A stretch of DNA of 10,917 nt from an uncultured Erysipelotrichaceae bacterium (GCA_937874965.1 CALNCD010000182.1:1-10917); one strand, 5' to 3'. Numbered from the stretch's first letter, positions 1-7,143 are shown. Notes: a model not told the origin generated them from the sequence alone. A program made the numbers and translations.

Positions 1-1
1 T

Positions 2-85
2 CATTCCGGTCAGATTTACAATCCAGGTGTTCCATTTGAGCGCCACATTAGTTATCAGTTCTCACTGTCAAAATTAAATGAATAA
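2..85 (+). CDS. C-terminal 27 codons of an unidentified protein (partial)
   Basis: An open frame enters from the left edge and stops at TAA 83-85. The residues include NPGVPFERH and end SLSKLNE. The mix of Pro, Gly and aromatic residues looks more like protein than a chance frame, but the piece is too short to assign a family. A competing frame (3 to 77) is also open to the edge, so the choice of frame is moderate only. No strong intrinsic terminator follows the stop. I do not recognise the protein. Confidence 0.4.
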   Translation, partial: HSGQIYNPGVPFERHISYQFSLSKLNE

Positions 86-101
86 AAATAACGAGAATGC
101 T

Positions 102-154
102 TTAATTAGCGGATCACTTGTGGTAGACTGATTTAGTCAATCGGGTCCGCTTAA
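102..154 (+). promoter_or_regulatory. Possible promoter or structured leader ahead of the ABC operon
   Basis: The 108 bases between the upstream stop and the ATPase start hold nested inverted repeats. AGCGGA (108-113) pairs with TCCGCT (146-151), and inside it GACT (126-129) pairs with AGTC (135-138). A weak -10-like TAGACT (124-129) lies 17 bases after a poor -35-like TTTAAT (101-106). No U-run follows the hairpin, so it is not a standard terminator. It could be an operator or leader structure. This is weak evidence. Confidence 0.25.
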
Positions 155-193
155 CATTAATGACCCTTATTCATAGATGGATAAGGAGGAATT

Positions 194-1159
194 ATGATAA
201 CATGTACCCATCTTTCAAAATCATTTCGAATACCAGTCCGGAAAGGCGGAACCAAAGAGGCTTTCAAAGCCTTTTTCAAGCGCGATTATCGGATGATCCA
301 AGCGCTTGATGACATCAGCTTTTCAATCCCTGAAGGTGAGATTGTCGGCTATATCGGGCCGAATGGAGCAGGGAAGAGCAGTACAATCAAAATTATGTCC
401 GGTATTCTGAAAGCCGACCATGGAACTGTAGAAATTAATGGACTGGATCCATTCAGGAACCGAAAGGAACACGTGAAGAATATCGGTGTTGTTTTTGGTC
501 AGCGCTCACAGCTTTGGTGGGATATTCCGGTGATTGATTCGTTTGAACTGTTGAAATCCATTTATGCAATCCCTGAGGCCGTTTACCAGGAACAGCTTTC
601 TGAACTGACTGCAATTCTTGATTTAGGATCGATTCTGAATATGCCGACACGGCAGCTTTCCTTGGGGCAGCGGATGCGATGCGAGATTGCGGCTTCTTTG
701 CTGCATCGGCCTCGAATTCTGTTTCTGGATGAGCCGACCATCGGTTTGGATGCAATTTCAAAAGTTGCTGTCCGCTCTTTTATCAAGACCATCAATCAGC
801 GCCATAAAACGACGATTATTCTGACGACGCATGACATGCAGGATATCGAATCATTGGTGGATCGCGTTATCTTGATCGGGAAGGGGAAGCTGCTTTTTGA
901 TGGTTCAATGATGGAACTAAAGCAGAGTCATCGGCCTACTGCCCAGCTACGGTTTAGCTATCAAGGGAACCTTCAGCCTTTGATGAGCAGCTATGAGGTC
1001 ATTGAATCAAGGGAGCAGTCTGCAACAATCCGGATTATAACGACTGTTTCGCAGGCCCTGATCCAGATTGCAGAACAGGTCGAAATAATCAGTCTTGATC
1101 TGGATGGCCAAGGACTCGATGCGATGATTGTCGATATTTATCGGGATTATGAACTATGA
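194..1159 (+). CDS. ABC-2 type transporter ATP-binding protein (COG4586-like)
   Basis: This 321-residue protein is the cytoplasmic ATPase of an exporter. Its motifs are Walker A GPNGAGKS (55-62), Q-loop Gln103 in the FGQRSQLWWD stretch typical of COG4586 proteins, signature LSLGQ (155-159), Walker B ILFLDE (175-180) and H-loop His213 in TTHD. About 80 residues follow the nucleotide-binding core (after about 240) as a C-terminal regulatory or dimerisation extension. The start is fixed by AAGGAGGA (183-190), three bases before the ATG. Its stop overlaps the next gene's start in an ATGA, so translation is coupled to the permease. Family knowledge: such ATPases pair with two dissimilar ABC-2 permeases, as here. 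The substrate cannot be read from sequence; drug, peptide or lipid export are all possible. Function as an ABC ATPase is certain, membership of this subclass likely. Confidence 0.93.
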   Translation: MITCTHLSKSFRIPVRKGGTKEAFKAFFKRDYRMIQALDDISFSIPEGEIVGYIGPNGAGKSSTIKIMSGILKADHGTVEINGLDPFRNRKEHVKNIGVVFGQRSQLWWDIPVIDSFELLKSIYAIPEAVYQEQLSELTAILDLGSILNMPTRQLSLGQRMRCEIAASLLHRPRILFLDEPTIGLDAISKVAVRSFIKTINQRHKTTIILTTHDMQDIESLVDRVILIGKGKLLFDGSMMELKQSHRPTAQLRFSYQGNLQPLMSSYEVIESREQSATIRIITTVSQALIQIAEQVEIISLDLDGQGLDAMIVDIYRDYEL

Positions 1160-1935
1160 GGGGCTATCTGGGTTTGTTTAAGGTGAGGTTCATTGCTGGC
1201 CTTCAGTACCGCAGTGCAGCATTGGCGGGAATCGCCACACAGTTTGTCTGGGGTTTTATGAGTATCTTGCTTTATCAGGTTCTGAGTACTCAGCAGATGC
1301 CTGCAGATCAGCTTTCGACCTATTTCTGGCTGCGCCAGGCTTTCTTGACCCTTATTGCCGTCTGGGCAATGGATACAAGTCTTTTCAGCGGTGTAGAAAG
1401 CGGGGAATTTGCTTATGAATGGGTAAGACCCTATGATCTTTATTCCTTCTGGTTCGTGCGTAATCTTGCATATCGCCTTGCCCGCTGTCTGCTTCGCTGT
1501 TTTCCGGTTCTAGTACTGGCCTTTTTTCTGCCGGATCCGTTTCGGCTGCATCTCCCGGTCTCGTTTGCAAGCTTCGCTTTCTTCTTGGTGTCGCTGTTGC
1601 TTTCGTGCTTGCTGATTGTTTCTATCAACATGATTATTCTTCTTCTGACCTTCTTTACAAAGAATTCACTGGGGGTCAGGGTTATTTTTACGGGATTCTT
1701 TGATTTGCTGGATGGCAGCAGCATCCCTTATCCTTTTTTCCCCGCATTGCTGAGGCAGATACTGCAGATCAGTTTTTTCTATGGCTTGAGCACAACACCG
1801 TTCTTTATCTATTTGGGGCGGATCGAACCGCTTCGAAGTATTGCTTTTCAGATAGGGTGGTTAATTGTGATGATCGGTATTGGACGCTGGTTGATGCGCC
1901 ATGTGCGTTATCGGCTCGAAGTCTTTGGAGGTTGA
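1156..1935 (+). CDS. ABC-2 family permease, first subunit (COG4587/DUF990-like)
   Basis: This 259-residue integral membrane protein has about six hydrophobic segments, near 20-42, 58-72, 108-126, 136-166, 174-220 (broken by a polar loop) and 228-246. There is no periplasmic-type solute-binding domain. After the second segment it carries SGEFAYEWVRPYD (82-94), a form of the Gly-Asp/Glu...Arg-Pro loop seen in this permease class between membrane spans. It overlaps the ATPase gene by four bases and is followed with no gap by the second permease, whose ribosome site lies inside its last codons. It should form a heteromeric membrane channel with that protein, powered by the ATPase. Assignment rests on hydropathy, the loop and operon context rather than strong motifs. 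Confidence 0.82.
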   Translation: MRGYLGLFKVRFIAGLQYRSAALAGIATQFVWGFMSILLYQVLSTQQMPADQLSTYFWLRQAFLTLIAVWAMDTSLFSGVESGEFAYEWVRPYDLYSFWFVRNLAYRLARCLLRCFPVLVLAFFLPDPFRLHLPVSFASFAFFLVSLLLSCLLIVSINMIILLLTFFTKNSLGVRVIFTGFFDLLDGSSIPYPFFPALLRQILQISFFYGLSTTPFFIYLGRIEPLRSIAFQIGWLIVMIGIGRWLMRHVRYRLEVFGG

Positions 1936-1936
1936 T

Positions 1937-2698
1937 ATGCGGCTCTATCTTAAGTTTTTTCTGACTCATCTGAATGTTCAGCTTCAAAACAGAGTGTCCT
2001 TTGCGTTAATGTGCACCGGGCAAGCCTTGCTGGCTTTTTCTAATTTGTTTGTCGTCCTGGTTTTGGTTTCACCTTTGCGCCTTATTGATGGTTTCCGTCT
2101 CGAGGAGATTTTGCTCGCAGGGTCAATTGTGTTGATGTCGTTCTCTTTGGCTGAGTGTTTTGCCCGTGGCTTTGATCGGTTTGCGCTCCTTTTAGGGAAC
2201 GGACAGTTTGATAGGATGCTGCTGCAGCCTCGAAATATCGTTTTTCAGGTCTTTGCAAGCACGATGGATTTTACCCGTTTAGCGCGGGTCGGGGTTGCTG
2301 CTGCGATTCTTACGGTAAGTTTGCTTAACGTGTATGTCACAAACATCCTGCTGCTGGCGGCAATGGTTGTTGCTGGAACTACTGTCTTTATTTGCCTGTT
2401 TATCATCTACGGGTCTCTGTGTTTCTTTACGACGGAGTCCTTGGAATTCATGAATATACTGACGGATGGAGCACGGGAATTCGGTGTTGTTCCTTTTTCG
2501 TTCTACGGCAAGTCTATTCTGCGATTCTTGACGTTTGTGATTCCGATGGCAGGTTTCCAGTATTATCCCTTGCTTGCCTTGCTGGGGAAGGCGCCTTTGC
2601 TGAGTGCTTCTATGCTTCTTACCTGCTTTATCTTTATTATCCCGACAGGACTGCTGTGGCATGCCGGACGCGTTCATTATCGCTCTACCGGTTCTTAA
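1937..2698 (+). CDS. ABC-2 family permease, second subunit (COG3694-like)
   Basis: This protein has 253 residues from the ATG at 1937. I chose this start because GGAGG (1927-1931) lies five bases upstream. An in-frame ATG at 1901 would add 12 residues, lacks a comparable site and runs deep into the preceding gene. Hydrophobic segments lie near 28-46, 56-72, 118-160, 196-216 and 222-240. The loop GNGQFDRMLLQPRN (87-100) is the counterpart of the Arg-Pro loop in the first permease and fits the COG3694 class. With the two upstream genes it completes an exporter made of one ATPase and two unlike permeases. The stop codon sits in a 7-bp inverted repeat (TTCTTAA 2692-2698, TTAAGAA 2712-2718) that has no U-run, so readthrough into the next gene is possible. 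Confidence 0.85.
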   Translation: MRLYLKFFLTHLNVQLQNRVSFALMCTGQALLAFSNLFVVLVLVSPLRLIDGFRLEEILLAGSIVLMSFSLAECFARGFDRFALLLGNGQFDRMLLQPRNIVFQVFASTMDFTRLARVGVAAAILTVSLLNVYVTNILLLAAMVVAGTTVFICLFIIYGSLCFFTTESLEFMNILTDGAREFGVVPFSFYGKSILRFLTFVIPMAGFQYYPLLALLGKAPLLSASMLLTCFIFIIPTGLLWHAGRVHYRSTGS

Positions 2699-2707
2699 TC
2701 GGCAGTG

Positions 2708-2736
2708 TTGTTTAAGAATGTGAAAAATGATATAGT
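2708..2736 (+). promoter_or_regulatory. Extended -10 promoter for the surface-protein operon
   Basis: TATAGT (2731-2736) is preceded by TGA, giving the extended TGn -10 form. It is spaced 17 bases from a half-consensus -35, TTGTTT (2708-2713). The -35 overlaps the right arm of the inverted repeat TTCTTAA/TTAAGAA (2692-2718), which could act as an operator. The ribosome site AAGGAG (2748-2753) and ATG 2760 follow at normal spacing. This makes the 2760-7138 genes a unit separate from the ABC operon. Confidence 0.6.
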
Positions 2737-2759
2737 AAATGTAGTTTAAGGAGTATAAA

Positions 2760-3695
2760 ATGACACAACTAAATTGGAAAAAACCACTGTTCTGGATAAT
2801 AGTTGCCTGTCTGGTAATTGCTTTGGTGTCCTCAATTGTTGTGATTGCCAATCATTCAAAAAAGAAAGATTCTGGAATATCCTATGTGTTTACAACGGAT
2901 TCCTATGCCTATTATCAAACGAATAAACTTGATTTTCGCTTTATCGTCGCAACGGTCTCGGTTGAAACTGACCCGTCCGTAAGTGTTCTTCCTTTGAACA
3001 GCTTATACACAGATGGCATTAATCTTGGATCAATCAGCACTTATTTGGCAGAAGTCAATACTGCAGGCGGTGACTTGAGTCAGTTCCAGTTTGCATCGGA
3101 TGCCATAGGGCTGACGCAAGGGAAGGCGACATTCACCTTGTTTATTCCTGTGTTGTCTTCTCAATTGACACAAGTAACCCTGTTCTACGGAACATCCAAA
3201 CAATCTGCTGGTGTTTTCAGTCTGGAAAACGTTGCCAATGCCGGTGATCTTTCTGCGGTAAAACTCAATGAAACCCCAAGCGTGGATCCGGTTGATCCGA
3301 GCGTATCTGTTCAGGGTGATACCTTGACATTGATCTCAAACAAGGATGATTTCCGTTTTTATGACAGTGCAGGCAACTTGTCAAGTGTCTCGCCGATTTC
3401 AAGCAGTGCGACTGTCTATGCTTATGCCTTTACAGTCAGTAATCCTTCCGGAAAAGAAGTGACGATTCAGTCTGCTGTTCTGACAGTGGGTTCTGCGGAT
3501 AGCGTCTCAGCTTTGGATAAGACCTATTATCTCGAAGGATACTCGAATTGCATCAGCACTGTATTGTCGGATAAATTATCGGGCGTTCTCTTTTTTGAAA
3601 CATTCCGCTCAACTGTCTATTCAAATGCCAGCTCACTTTCATTGACGATTACACTCTCTAACGGTGATGTCCTGACGACGAAGGTTAAGTTATGA
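2760..3695 (+). CDS. Membrane-anchored extracytoplasmic protein of unknown function
   Basis: This 311-residue protein has a short cytoplasmic N-terminus (MTQLNWKK), one membrane span at about 9-30, and a long exterior part rich in Ser, Thr, Val and Tyr with alternating hydrophobic residues. That pattern suggests beta-sandwich domains. The exterior falls into two halves, about 41-160 and 178-311, split by a Pro/Asp linker (VDPVDPS, near 175-181). The halves share aromatic-rich starts and strand-like ends but are not obvious duplicates. Lipobox, LPxTG and catalytic motifs are absent. It could be a DUF4352-like Ig-fold protein, but I do not recognise it. AAGGAG (2748-2753) sets the start. The last four bases (ATGA) overlap the glucosaminidase start, so the two are translationally coupled. 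That suggests a role alongside the autolysin, for example as chaperone, regulator or wall sensor (inference). Confidence 0.8.
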   Translation: MTQLNWKKPLFWIIVACLVIALVSSIVVIANHSKKKDSGISYVFTTDSYAYYQTNKLDFRFIVATVSVETDPSVSVLPLNSLYTDGINLGSISTYLAEVNTAGGDLSQFQFASDAIGLTQGKATFTLFIPVLSSQLTQVTLFYGTSKQSAGVFSLENVANAGDLSAVKLNETPSVDPVDPSVSVQGDTLTLISNKDDFRFYDSAGNLSSVSPISSSATVYAYAFTVSNPSGKEVTIQSAVLTVGSADSVSALDKTYYLEGYSNCISTVLSDKLSGVLFFETFRSTVYSNASSLSLTITLSNGDVLTTKVKL

Positions 3696-5653
3696 TGAGA
3701 AGGATTAAGCTTTTTCTTCTGACTGTGCTGTTGTTACTATCAGTATTTACAGTGTCTTCTGCCGTCTACACGACTAAAGCAGCTGAATTGTCCCAATGCG
3801 GATTTTCAGTGGATATTATTACCGGCAAAGATGTATTTGTTTCACAGGGATGCTTTTCAACCTATGAAGCAGCATCTTCTAAAATGAATGAGGTTGGGCA
3901 AACGAATGCCACGGCGATTATTCGTCATGAGAGTGCTAAAGGAAGCCTTAAAGTCGTCAGTGCTTATCAGGGGATAGCCTATTCTTTTCCGAGTTATATT
4001 GATAAGTCGACCATTTCACTTTACGATAATGCGAATTTAGTCGATTCGCAGGCAAACCGGGTTTATTTCTCGGATACCTATCCGATGGACTATTTTGGCA
4101 CGTTCAATACAGATTCAAATAATGTCAATGATTTTAGTGTCTCCGTAAAAGTGCAGGGGGCTGAAGGCTATATGGATTTTGATGCAGTGGATATTGTTCC
4201 GATGATTTACGTAGTGAATGGGTGGACCATAAAATCACCATTAGGAACATATACACCCTATCAAACGAATTATGTCGTTGAAAATGGGGTTCTGCGAATT
4301 CAGTATCGTCAGGCAACATCTTCCCTGACTTCAAGTAAAATCGGGAGTGTGTCGTCGACCGTTCCGGATGGTATCTATTATTCCTGGGATGGTGTGACTC
4401 TCTATACAGACAGGCTGTTCAAATCACCATTAAAGATAAACAATGCTGTCTATCGCAATGTTGTCTATTATCGTGATCTGTATCTTCGCACAAAGACAAC
4501 TGTAACCGCCAAGCAGCTGGATGATTATCTGGCCAGTCAAATCGGCACTAATTCCAATTCCGTTTTGAAAGGGATGGGACAAAGCTTCATTAACGCTCAG
4601 GAGAAGTACGGGGTCAATGCTTTGCTGGTCTATGCAATCGCGATCAATGAGAGTGGTTGGGGGACATCCAGTTTTGCGCGATTACGCAATAACCTCTTTG
4701 GGATTGGCGCTATTGATTCAAATCCTGAAAATGCCAAGTACTTCAATACTGTTCAAGAATGCATTGAATACATGATGGGTGCATTGTTGACGCCAAACTA
4801 TATTGATTTTCAATGTAATTACTATGGTTCTCAAATCGGATTAAAAAATGCCGGAATCGGTCGCCGATACGCCTCTGATCCTTTCTGGGGCATAAAGGCG
4901 GTAGCTCATGCGTATGCGATTAATGCCTCGATAAATAGTACCGATGAATTTCAAGAAAGCATTTATAAGCTGGCAAATAAAAATGTAAATATCTATGCTA
5001 CGCCAACGAGCACAGTCCCTCTGCACAATTATTCGAAATCTTATACAAATGATATCTCAATTGCAGTGATCGGTGAATCGGGAGATTTCTTCAAGGTGAA
5101 TCTGACAACGCCATTAACTGCTGATGGAGCTATAAGTTATCCGAAGGACGGTGTTCTGACGGCTTATGATTGGTCGTCGAATGTCGGTTATATCAAGAAG
5201 GCTGATCTATTGTTGATTTCTGAGAAAAAAGGGAATTCGAATAACGATGTCACAGTGATCGGTCCGGCTAAGAAATACATTGTAACGGATGGACCGCTTA
5301 ACGTTCGTTCGACTTATTCTGCCAGCGGAACCAAAATAGGGTCATTGGCCCAGGATGAAGTCTTTACAGGTGAACTGATGTCTAATGGCTGGATAAAGCT
5401 GACGTACAGTAATCAGGTGGGATATGTCAGCGGTGATTATGTGAAAGAGTATGCTGAACCACAGTTTGATCGACGTGATTTGAATAAAGATGGTAAAGTT
5501 ACTGTTGCTGATGTTCTGGTAATACGTTGGTCTATCTTTGGGACGGAAGTTTATACTGGTGATCGTTTTAAAGAAGTTGATCTTAATGAAGATGGAAAAA
5601 TTACTGTAGCAGATGTTTTAATTATTCGTAAGTATATTAAAGAAGGTAATTAG
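3692..5653 (+). CDS. Secreted GH73-type glucosaminidase with SH3b and type I dockerin
   Basis: This 653-residue protein is predicted to cut glycan strands of peptidoglycan. The signal peptide is 1-31 (Arg3-Arg4, hydrophobic 6-24, cleavage near TTKA-A). An unassigned N-terminal region follows, of which about 35-95 is weakly SPOR-like. The glucosaminidase domain (about 288-412) carries the probable catalytic Glu320 in AINESGWGTS, then NNLFGIGA and a conserved YA close. A degenerate SH3-like segment (about 428-508) precedes a clear SH3b module (about 527-586, GPLNVRS and GYVSGDYV). The C-terminus (593-653) is a dockerin with two EF-hand-like loops starting at D596 and D630, each with Asp/Asn/Asp/Asp at positions 1, 3, 5 and 12. 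Wall-binding SH3 plus dockerin predicts a secreted enzyme docked on a cohesin partner, most likely the next gene's product. Codon use changes sharply at the dockerin. The ATG overlaps the preceding stop, with AAGG at 3681-3684. Confidence 0.92.
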   Translation: MMRRIKLFLLTVLLLLSVFTVSSAVYTTKAAELSQCGFSVDIITGKDVFVSQGCFSTYEAASSKMNEVGQTNATAIIRHESAKGSLKVVSAYQGIAYSFPSYIDKSTISLYDNANLVDSQANRVYFSDTYPMDYFGTFNTDSNNVNDFSVSVKVQGAEGYMDFDAVDIVPMIYVVNGWTIKSPLGTYTPYQTNYVVENGVLRIQYRQATSSLTSSKIGSVSSTVPDGIYYSWDGVTLYTDRLFKSPLKINNAVYRNVVYYRDLYLRTKTTVTAKQLDDYLASQIGTNSNSVLKGMGQSFINAQEKYGVNALLVYAIAINESGWGTSSFARLRNNLFGIGAIDSNPENAKYFNTVQECIEYMMGALLTPNYIDFQCNYYGSQIGLKNAGIGRRYASDPFWGIKAVAHAYAINASINSTDEFQESIYKLANKNVNIYATPTSTVPLHNYSKSYTNDISIAVIGESGDFFKVNLTTPLTADGAISYPKDGVLTAYDWSSNVGYIKKADLLLISEKKGNSNNDVTVIGPAKKYIVTDGPLNVRSTYSASGTKIGSLAQDEVFTGELMSNGWIKLTYSNQVGYVSGDYVKEYAEPQFDRRDLNKDGKVTVADVLVIRWSIFGTEVYTGDRFKEVDLNEDGKITVADVLIIRKYIKEGN

Positions 5654-6060
5654 GTGTAAACAATGAAAAAAATCAAGAATATTATTATTCATCTAGTAGT
5701 TGTGAGTAGTGTATGTTTAATTTCTGTTTCAGTATTTATGAATAGGATTGTTGCGGCAGGATCGGCGAGTATTAATGGTCCAGATACACTTGTTGTCGGA
5801 GAGTCAGCGACAATAAGTTATAAAGCTTCAAATACGAAAAATACCGGCTTTCAATTTTCTATTGTTTCAAGTGATAATTCAGTCATTTCATCCAGTGTGA
5901 GTGTTTATGATGATTCTTTTGAAAAAGCAAGTATCAGTGGATCATTTACTGTATCTGGATTAAAAGTCGGCAGCGCAACCTTAAGAATCACTTCAAATGA
6001 GTCAGTTGATGATACTGGTGCGGCTGTTACTTTTGTTGCTGAACATACAATTAAGGTCGT
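5461..6060. other. AT-rich patch spanning dockerin, gene junction and cohesin-like module
   Basis: By hand count 204 of 600 bases are G or C (34%). The 60 bases just before (5401-5460) hold 27, and two 60-base lines after the linker (6241-6360) hold 29 and 28. The drop is also synonymous: 7 of 61 dockerin codons end in G or C, against 27 of 61 codons in the adjacent SH3b module. In the cohesin-like module it is about 23 of 104. The edges fall close to module boundaries: the dockerin start on the left, the Gly linker on the right. Confidence 0.75.
5477..5629 (+). repeat. Duplicated calcium-loop segment of the dockerin
   Basis: Two 17-codon units (5477-5527 and 5579-5629) encode DLNxDGKxTVADVLxIR, differing at only a few residues. 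The calcium ligands are Asp, Asn, Asp and Asp at loop positions 1, 3, 5 and 12 in both. Positions 10 and 11, which often set cohesin specificity in type I dockerins, are Val-Ala in both units. Confidence 0.85.
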
Positions 6061-7138
6061 TGAGAAATCGACAGGCGGAAACACGGGCGGTAATACGGGT
6101 GGCGGTACTGGTGGTGGAAATACAGGGGGAAATTCCGGTGGAACAACAACTAATCCCTCTGAAACACCGACCGTGGTAAGACCATCGAAGGTTGCACTTG
6201 TTTCTTCCATGAATGTTGTTTCTGCTTCTGAAAAAAACAACGGTCAGGTTATCGCCTCTGTCACAACTGCTGTGGATGTGTTTGCATATGCTGTTGAGAT
6301 TCCAACCCGCATCGATGCGTTTAAGATCAATGCTGTTGGTGTTGATGCTGAGACGACATTGACCTACGATACGGATTATTCATTTGCAGAGGGAGAAACA
6401 ACCAAAGAGGTAACAGTTACTGCAGTTAAGGGTGATGTTCAGGAATCCTATACCTTAAGTGTGAACCGTAAGCTGGTCGTGAGTGTTCCGGTAACCGTTG
6501 CCGATAAGACATATTCGATTTATTCTGATGAACGCTTGGATGCGATCCTAGCAGGTTTAGGCTTCGTGAAAACTGATTACAGTTCTAATGACCTGACAGT
6601 GTCTTATTTCTTAATAGGCAGTGTTAAAGTGCAGTTGTTAAGCGATGCTCAGAATAATGCGTATTGGGCAGTCCTTGATGAAAACAATGCCGTACGTTCT
6701 CTGGTTTATCTCATGATTGATTCAAATCAGAAACCGTTCTTTATTGAATCAAAGCAGACAGGGGTTTCCGACACATTGTTGTCTCTGCCTTATGAAGCGC
6801 AATCACTGGCGGTCTCTGATTTGCTGCATTCGATTGATTCGTCGCTGACGTTCTCTGCAGCTCCATCTGGCTGGTCGTATCAAAATGGTCTTGTTGTTTA
6901 TGGCTTTGGCGAAGATGGGGTTGAAAACACGTTCTTCGTTAATCCGGTTGATAATTCTGTAACACGTGCGATTATCGCGTTTGACCGCAAGCCCACATTC
7001 AATGCGTTGCCTTGGATTGTGGCAGGGGGTTCATTCATTGCTTTAGCAGGAATTGGTGTGTTTGAGCTGATCCGTTTCCGAAAACTAAAAAAACAAAGAC
7101 CCATCGGGTCCAGTTTTAAAGAACGGCATCAAAGCTAA
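5663..7138 (+). CDS. Membrane-anchored cohesin-like / cadherin-like beta-sandwich surface protein
   Basis: This 491-residue protein has a signal peptide at 1-32 (KKIK, hydrophobic 7-26, cleavage near VAA-G). A beta-sandwich module (about 35-135) follows, with SINGPDTLVVGESATISYK, GFQFSIVSS and SGLKVGSATLRIT, a pattern fitting a short cohesin, or alternatively a BIG2-like Ig fold. Next come a Gly/Thr/Asn linker (137-160), a degenerate cadherin-like beta-sandwich (about 180-268, ending SYTLSVNR), a C-terminal exterior domain (about 275-440) and one membrane span (450-471) with a basic tail (RFRKLKKQR). A membrane-anchored cohesin directly downstream of a dockerin enzyme predicts that it holds the glucosaminidase at the cell surface (inference; binding is not proven by sequence). 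AGGTG (5652-5656) lies six bases before the ATG, overlapping the previous stop region. The first 135 codons share the AT-rich composition of the dockerin; the rest does not. Confidence 0.82.
   Translation: MKKIKNIIIHLVVVSSVCLISVSVFMNRIVAAGSASINGPDTLVVGESATISYKASNTKNTGFQFSIVSSDNSVISSSVSVYDDSFEKASISGSFTVSGLKVGSATLRITSNESVDDTGAAVTFVAEHTIKVVEKSTGGNTGGNTGGGTGGGNTGGNSGGTTTNPSETPTVVRPSKVALVSSMNVVSASEKNNGQVIASVTTAVDVFAYAVEIPTRIDAFKINAVGVDAETTLTYDTDYSFAEGETTKEVTVTAVKGDVQESYTLSVNRKLVVSVPVTVADKTYSIYSDERLDAILAGLGFVKTDYSSNDLTVSYFLIGSVKVQLLSDAQNNAYWAVLDENNAVRSLVYLMIDSNQKPFFIESKQTGVSDTLLSLPYEAQSLAVSDLLHSIDSSLTFSAAPSGWSYQNGLVVYGFGEDGVENTFFVNPVDNSVTRAIIAFDRKPTFNALPWIVAGGSFIALAGIGVFELIRFRKLKKQRPIGSSFKERHQS
6071..6142 (+). 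repeat. Gly-rich tandem linker repeat
   Basis: These 24 codons (residues 137-160) contain only Gly, Thr, Asn and one Ser, built from imperfect repeats of ACGGGCGGTAAT-like units (TGGN and variants). They form a flexible spacer between the cohesin-like and cadherin-like modules. Such repeats readily change length and can serve as sites of module exchange. On the opposite strand they produce a spurious Pro-rich frame. Confidence 0.85.
7082..7110 (-). terminator. Intrinsic terminator for the hemolysin III gene, inside the convergent gene
   Basis: Read on the minus strand, GACCC (7110-7106), loop GAT and GGGTC (7102-7098) form a 5-bp GC-rich stem with a 3-base loop. It is followed at once by a T-rich tract, TTTGTTTTTTT (7097-7087). 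It lies 34 bases past the hemolysin III stop codon and inside the last codons of the cohesin-like gene. On the plus strand the same stem is followed only by CAGTTTT, and stopping there would remove the stop codon, so minus-strand use is favoured. Confidence 0.65.
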
Positions 7139-7143
7139 GCCAT

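Noticed and set aside
453..795. Two minus-strand open frames inside the ABC ATPase gene
   Set aside because: They overlap intact Walker and signature motifs on the plus strand and have no family-like features or start signals.
1901..1936. Earlier ATG for the second permease
   Set aside because: The ATG at 1937 has GGAGG at ideal spacing. The longer form would overlap the upstream gene by 35 bases without a better site.
2392..2715. Second plus-strand frame inside the second permease
   Set aside because: It is an out-of-frame shadow of membrane-span codons, with no ribosome site, ending just past the real stop.
2279..2851. Long minus-strand open frame (190 codons) opposite the second permease
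   Set aside because: It is antisense to a clear membrane protein, its translation is Arg/Gln/Asn-rich without domain features, and it runs through the promoter of the next operon.
5905..6240. Minus-strand frame with a striking Pro/Val-rich repeat (PPVFPPV type)
   Set aside because: This is the reverse complement of the Gly-rich linker codons. The repeat is a by-product of that linker, and there is no ribosome site.
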